The notes beneath the pieces are model-generated. The model ran no database searches. It had not been told where the DNA came from and was given only the letters and a program-made list of their open reading frames with translations. A DNA stretch of 26,703 nucleotides, from positions 1 through 26,703 of the forward strand of contig JADNRV010000527.1 in the NCBI GenBank assembly GCA_015499995.1. Direction: 5' to 3'. The first letter of the stretch is position 1. Each line of letters opens with the position of its first letter. Both the position numbers and the translations under genes were made by a program. Source of the DNA: Flammula alnicola. Taxonomy: Eukaryota; Basidiomycota; Agaricomycetes; Agaricales; Strophariaceae. Shown here piece by piece: positions 21,301 through 26,703 of this stretch.

Positions 21301-24300
21301 GAGCATATTTGATGCAGGAGCATATTTCATGGACGTTTAAGGAGTTCCGGGTTTCGGTAGTGCCATGAAGTCAATCACAATGGTATACATACCCAGTGTC
21401 AATGTTCCTCCTGAAATGACTTTTATGATAAGAACATGAATGGTACAAGAAATAAGGGTGAAACACCGGAGGTTGGCGAAGAAGATTTCGCAAATTGCTC
21501 TCTGGAAGAGGGCCGAGTTTGAATGAGTATCCGTGTGATGGCACTGGACGGAATCATATTGGAAGATATGTCGCTTCCTCGTGCATCCCTCGACAACTTA
21601 CTTGAGGATTGAGGCAAAGCGTAACCTTAGATTTACGTTCTTAAGTTTTCAAATCAAATCAATGGCCCTGTTCTCCATCAGTATGGAGTCGTGGATGACA
21701 GACTGTATGCGTACCTTCAACGTTAGGTGACTGTGCGGAGGTACAGTAGGGCACTAAACTGTATTCTCAAGTCACGAAGCAAGCGAAGTAAAGAATATGG
21801 ACTGTGGGGAGTCATACGAAATATGGCTTTGGTCGAACCAATCTTCGCCAATAATACAAGAACCTTGAACGAAAGGTCTCTGGTTCGCGGAGAAGAAAAC
21901 TAGGGCGCATATACTTAGTCTGTGAAAGAACGTCATGCGTGAATGACGTGAGAATATCACCAACAGGACGATAAACAGCGAGGTGACATACCGCCTCCGT
22001 TGGAATAAGCCAATTTCATACAACGATTCAATGCACAATTCTGATGGCTGAACGACCGCTTGAGTGTGCCGAAGTCAAATGTTTTCTTCAAGCACTTCTT
22101 GGATGGCATATCGGAAATCAAAATCAAATAAATTTCGTATGGAAAGGATAAGCAAGGTACTGACTTGGGTATTGGATCGATGCCACCAAAGCCGACCAAC
22201 AACTCGGAACCGCGAGTTGTACTAGCTGCCTCCGGATGGAAAGGAGAGGAGAACATCCGTTAATATCATGACATGAGAAGGATATGGAACGTTTTCTGAC
22301 AAGAAGACCTAGATATCTGTCTTGCGGGATTGGTACGGAGGGACCTATGCCTTAGTGGGGCGAATAACGGCACCAGTGTCTTGTTCAACATTGGTTCAAC
22401 ACGATCCTTGAGAGAATGTATCCGGCCTCGCCGGACAGTTATTACCACAAATGCACGCACCCAAGAGAGGCTAGCACCATTTTCTCGGTTTTTGACTGTT
22501 CGGGGTAGAAAAGGGGCAGGGTTTCATGAGGGGAAAAGGTGAGTTTGGGAGGGACTAGCTGAGGGCGTTCATTATCCCCGAGTGGCTGTGCACCTATACA
22601 TAATCAATTGCCTGTATCTCCGAATCCAAATATTGACCAATTTGGAAACATTTTTCTTCTTTTTCCTCTTTCTCGGTTTTACGGAATGTTTTGAGTATAA
22701 GAGACGAATCTTCTATACGGAGACTTGAACAGAGGCGAATACGCTTGATGTTACTTCCATTCACATTTGTTTTCTGAATTGTTATGTCGACTCTTCGAGC
22801 CTTCTATTTCGCAATATCTTCAAGTCTAGCTTCAAACATAAAAAGGACCATAAATGGGGTGAGAGCCTGCGAGCAATGCTTCTTTAGAGTAGCTCCGAAT
22901 TTTCTATCACGTCCTCTGCCAATATTTACGTAAACTACTTTTGGGATGCCGTCAGTCCGACAAGAAACTTCGAGAGGCGACCACCGCATTCCTAATTATG
23001 TCGGGATCAGCAGCCGTCAGCTCGCAGTGTCAGGCCGAAGGGAATGGTCCTCGAGACCAGTCAATTGAATTGACAAAGAACGCCGTCCCTCCTTCTTCCA
23101 TATTTGATATGTCAGACATTTCTTTCGAAATTTATCTGTGGCCACTAAGGAAGCCACTTAATGGATTCTGTTGCTCTGGTTTCAGGGATCCTCTCAAGGC
23201 AGCTTGAATTTTGCCATTCCTTAGTTTAATTCTGAATCATTCCTATACATCGCTTGAGAACCTCGTTTTACGACGAGGGACAACCTGAGCACCTACTGGA
23301 TCTAACCTTCGTCGGATATGAAGGAGCATATGAAGCCATACCAGCATGAATGTTATTAAAAGAACTGCTATTCCAATGTCTTTTTAGTTTTCAATCGAAT
23401 GAGATAATTTATTGTACTAACTGACAATTAACTAGTTTCAATAAAACCTGACTCGTTTTCCGAACTGGAGGAAAGCCTGATTATCAGTAGCAATCAGAAT
23501 AAATCGCGACGAAACTAGTGCCGGTTTGTCGTATCGCCCGTCAGTTATACCCGCTAACAGAAGATATTTTAGCAAGTGATCAGGGTCTCAGTATTACCTA
23601 TCGCTCCGAAGATTTCTAATACATACTTAGAGTAAAATGAATTTGACATCGGGAGAGGTTCCGCCTGGACAGATATGATCCGGAGACGAACCGATAGTCA
23701 TTGAGAGGAACGGGTACCATGAGTATACCCTGTGCCCAACCTATTAACAACAATGTCCACTACTGCGGCTACAGTAAGCCCTCTCGAAAGTTCACAGTAC
23801 CTGAATGGCAAAGAACATAAACGGCTAGTACGTAATGAACATACTCTTTCGTCCATCAACGGAACGGGCAGGCTCAAATCCATTCCACTTTGTTATTCTC
23901 GTAAGAAATCTGACTGCGGATGCTACCCATGATATGATATGTTACTTGATTGACCAGTGACAGCAGTCAGGGTGCCTGGAATCTGTTCGATAACTTCCAG
24001 TGTTAAACCAAACAGCGACTCGTGATCAAGAGGAGAATAGTATTTTCTTTTCGTTAGGTAGATGACTTCGGACTGCGATCTGTGAAGAGAAAATGAAGAG
24101 AATTTAGAATATCCTGCTCATATTTGCTCAAGTTGTCTACACTAGCACACTATAGGTCAGTGTGGCGCAGGGCATGGCGCTTGGTGCCGAAGCGGAAACC
24201 CAAAAAGGCGAGTATCCAAATAAGGAGTGACGGCGGCGACTCCGGCGTTGTGGAGAACCCAATAACGCAATTATAATGGCTTGTGTGCGCAGATCGCCCG

Positions 24301-25500
24301 TGTGGCGACCTCCTAATTGCAAAAAAAAGACCTTGACGACGTTTCATGAGATTCATGATAGAGGGCTACTCGTGGCTTTATAGAGCGGAAGCGAGCGACG
24401 AAGTGCTTATGAAATACACATAGTCCAGAAGAGAGAGCGATAAGAAGCGTCAACCCATACTTATGTACTTGGTATTTAAAATCTGTTTTCATCTTTCCAA
24501 CCTTCTGTACTTTGGCTGTCTTTATATCTGAATGATATCCTTTTGTCCGAGAAAAAGCTGAATCCAAAGAAGGATCTAAGCCGGATAATCATGCGACCTT
24601 AATGGCGGGCTTCAACGTACGCTCCTAATTCTGTGATTTAAGCCAAGTCCAAGGGTACCGAAATTTCTCAAGGCGGATATACGGTATGGGCCTCGTGCTC
24701 TAAAGTGGCAGCCCAAGCCGACATATTTAAGATCATCGCGAATTAATCGATAATGGAATGGAACCCCTCGTACGCCAACACATGAGCGCCTAAAGGAGGA
24801 CAAGTGTACATTATATAATTTTCCCTGTAGAGTAAACACAAGTGAGGAGAGATTGATTTCAGAATTCAATGCTGCATGCAACCCAACAAGATCTCAAAGA
24901 AAAGGATCCTAGTAGTTCAGACGGCGTAAGTACAGTAGATCTTGATGACAGTTTTTGGCATAAACGGACTCCTCCAAGTATCCCCCATGTTCGACGAAGA
25001 TTCATAACTTCATTCCGTCCTAGGATATAGAGTTGAAGAGTTTCGCTTGGTGGGCATGGTTTATAAATGGGCTGCCAAACTGAATGTCGCGATTTTGGTC
25101 TCGCGCGGACTGCAGCAAACAACCGCGCATCAGAATGCGACAAACGAGTTTTGTAGATGGCTGGACGGACATGTTGGGCACGTTTCTAAGTGCGCGCAAG
25201 TCAACTGAATAAAATAGTTGGTCCTGCTCTGGCTAATATATCGAACATCAAATAGTCTACCAACGAGACGTTAGCATCAAGAAGTTATTCATGTTTCACA
25301 TCTCAAACTGATACAACAGGACACCTGAGCATAAAAGAAGCACGGACATCTCAAACACAGCCAAAAGTGAGAGTCAAAGAAGGTCAAAAGGGAAAAACGC
25401 ACGAAAATCAGTAGCAATGTCAATACTGGAAAAGTATGATTAGGCGTTAGATAGAAGAAACGTCGAACGGAGGTGGAATGACGAACCTTGACCTAGTAAA
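18387..25500. other. 7.1 kb without a supportable gene
   Basis: No frame longer than about 100 codons, no recognisable domain, and no tRNA, rRNA or transposase pattern was found on either strand. Several short frames on the minus strand between about 19660 and 22260 have intron-like borders. Examples are GTATGT to TTTCACAG at about 21991 to 21919, and GTATGT to CAACAG near 20921-20877. They could belong to a gene with many very small exons, like the ceramidase, or to a decayed one, but I could not join them into an open frame. The left edge contains the promoter of the glucanase, and the right edge the 3' flank of the pinin gene. Confidence 0.45.
21294..21327 (+). repeat. Tandem duplication of a 17-bp unit
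   Basis: GGTGCAGGAGCATATTT (21294-21310) is followed directly by GATGCAGGAGCATATTT (21311-21327), 16 of 17 bases identical. The single pair suggests a recent local slippage event. Confidence 0.85.
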
Positions 25501-26671
25501 CTAATACTCCACAGCATCATCATCATCTGCTTGCATTGCAGCAGGCTCCTCTTTCTTTTCTGGCTCGCCAGCTGCAGCTGAACTCTTCGGCACTTCCTTC
25601 GTCGGTGTGGATGAATCGTCCACTTCCATATCTGCATCCTTCGAGTTGGCAGCTCCAGCGGAGTCCTCTGCCGAAGCAGATGGAGGAGCCTCATTGGCGT
25701 GCGCTGGAACGTCTGTTTCCATTTCTTCTCTATCCGCGCTCTTGTCGTTTTTTCCGCCGAGCCTCTTCCTCTGCTACACGCTGTCGCAGCAGGTTGATTT
25801 CATCAATTCCAGTTGAGCGCTCGTCGCGGAAAAGTTGCCACTCCTTCTCAGCTGCTTCCGTAACCTAGAGGTGAGAACAGAGTAAGGATGAGATCAGGAC
25901 GAGCGTAAGACGTGTAACCTGCCTCTGCCTTTCGTTTAGCAATGAAAGCCTCTTGTTCAGGGGTCAGGATAGCTGGAAGGTAGTAGAGAGGTGGAGGATG
26001 GGATCTGGGAACGGGGGCTAAGGGATTTGTAGATGAAGGTGGTGGTGATGAATCATCGGATATGATTGTGTCGGATGTGAGCAAAAAATTAGCAAGAAGT
26101 GGAAGCCGTGTTCGACGAAGTTTATACTGAAATAGATGTTGGATCAGTTTCATAAAAGAATACTACGGAAAATGACAGAAGACATACGATAGAGTCCTTG
26201 AGTTGCAGGTCCTCCTCTTTCCTGTTCGCTGTAGTTTTGTCCTTTTTCGCATCCTCGGCTCGCCTGACAGAATCAGTTTCTTTTCGAAGCTTAGCTTGTA
26301 GTCTCTGTTCTATTAGTTGTCGCTTTTTGGCCTACGAACAAAGATGGATCAGCATCTGACTGAATGATCATACGAGCCTGACTCACAGCATCACTCGCGT
26401 TCCTCTCTTTATCCTCTATCTTGGCCTTGTTCAGGGTCCCAACTAGAATTCCGAACATGCTTTTTCCACGTTTACGCTCTCTTCCTCCTGCAGCAGCAGA
26501 AAAGTCTAAACGCGGTCGTTTCCTGTTTTCGCCTGGCGCTTGCGTTGGCTCTGTTGGCTCCTTTGGTACTTCCGCGGCATCGATCTGGGGCTCATTTTGA
26601 GGAACGCTATTATTTTCTGTTTAGCTTTAGTTTCTCCTTCGAGAGAACGTAACATACTCTTCTGAAGACAT
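25501..26671 (-). CDS. Pinin/SDK/MemA-domain protein, frame broken at an A6 run
   Basis: Pinin-family proteins are nuclear and associate with spliceosome and exon-junction components. Exons: 26671-26658, 26606-26387, 26331-26188, 26126-25919 and 25854-25501, with introns of 51, 55, 61 and 64 bp. Domain signs in order: a basic stretch with RERKRGKSMFGILVGTLNKA (FG at residues 56-57), a charged coiled coil (about 65-126) with KKRQLIEQRLQAKLRKE, then YKLRRTRLPLLANFLLTSD, and PPPLYYLPAILTPEQE (YYLP about 174-177), all usual for this domain. Next comes LRQRVAEEEARRK. In the literal frame this runs into a TAG at 25730-25732. The acidic Glu/Asp/Ala/Ser-rich tail from METDVPAH to DDDDAVEY (stop at 25501) is in the next frame. 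The two frames meet at a run of six A (plus-strand T6 at 25748-25753), where five would keep one frame of about 312 aa. The start at 26671 gives MSSE and a 14-nt first exon. Confidence 0.85.
25748..25753 (-). other. Homopolymer A6 (minus strand) at the frame break in the pinin gene
   Basis: Upstream of the run the reading is EEEARR, and downstream the coding composition (DREEMETDVPAHANEA) continues in the adjacent frame. A one-base length difference here explains the whole break. It could be a base-calling error, a true truncating mutation, or a slippery site. Confidence 0.6.
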
Positions 26672-26703
26672 AGTTCTGGGTATTGGACGATGAGGGTCAG
26701 AGA

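Noticed and set aside
21772..22260. Minus-strand frame open across much of 22260-21772 with two internal stops
   Set aside because: The possible introns at 22164 and 21991 do not yield a joined open frame or a known family, so it was not called.
18700..25430. Possible lipopeptide pheromone genes in the gene-poor stretch
   Set aside because: No short frame ends in a CAAX-type motif and there is no receptor or homeodomain gene nearby.

Overview
The window looks like nuclear DNA of a filamentous basidiomycete, probably an Agaricomycete. Genes are broken by many short GT-AG introns (mostly 50-70 bp), several exons are tiny, and the recognisable products are typical of mushroom-forming fungi: an F-box/LRR remnant, a secreted neutral ceramidase, a TEA-domain regulator, a membrane-anchored GH5 beta-1,3-glucanase and a pinin-like splicing factor. 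All assignments come from reading the sequence; no database search was run.

Layout. 1-969 (+) is the 3' part of a decayed F-box/LRR gene. 1934-6159 (+) is a complete neutral ceramidase that I could thread through 25 exons with every phase consistent (715 aa). About 6806-7600 (+) is a degenerate second copy of that gene's 3' end, split by a 331-bp non-autonomous DNA transposon (7091-7421) with terminal inverted repeats and flanking direct repeats. 7800-8491 (+) is a small gene of unknown function. 9087-10707 (-) is a TEA/ATTS-domain transcription factor (4 exons, 478 aa). 10708-15553 holds no gene I can support and lies upstream of the TEA gene. 15554-18386 (-) is a type II membrane exo-beta-1,3-glucanase of GH5 (9 exons, 746 aa). 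18387-25500 has no gene I can support. 25501-26671 (-) is a pinin/SDK/MemA-domain protein (5 exons) whose frame is broken at a run of six A.

The genes do not form an operon or an evident biosynthetic cluster. They are ordinary housekeeping, lipid, wall and regulatory genes set in accessory DNA. No new multi-gene system is evident. The points most worth a second look are the duplicated ceramidase tail with its transposon, the micro-exon structure and long late introns of the ceramidase, the homopolymer frame break in the pinin gene, the long gene-free stretch upstream of the TEA regulator, and the unexplained 7.1 kb between the glucanase and pinin genes.
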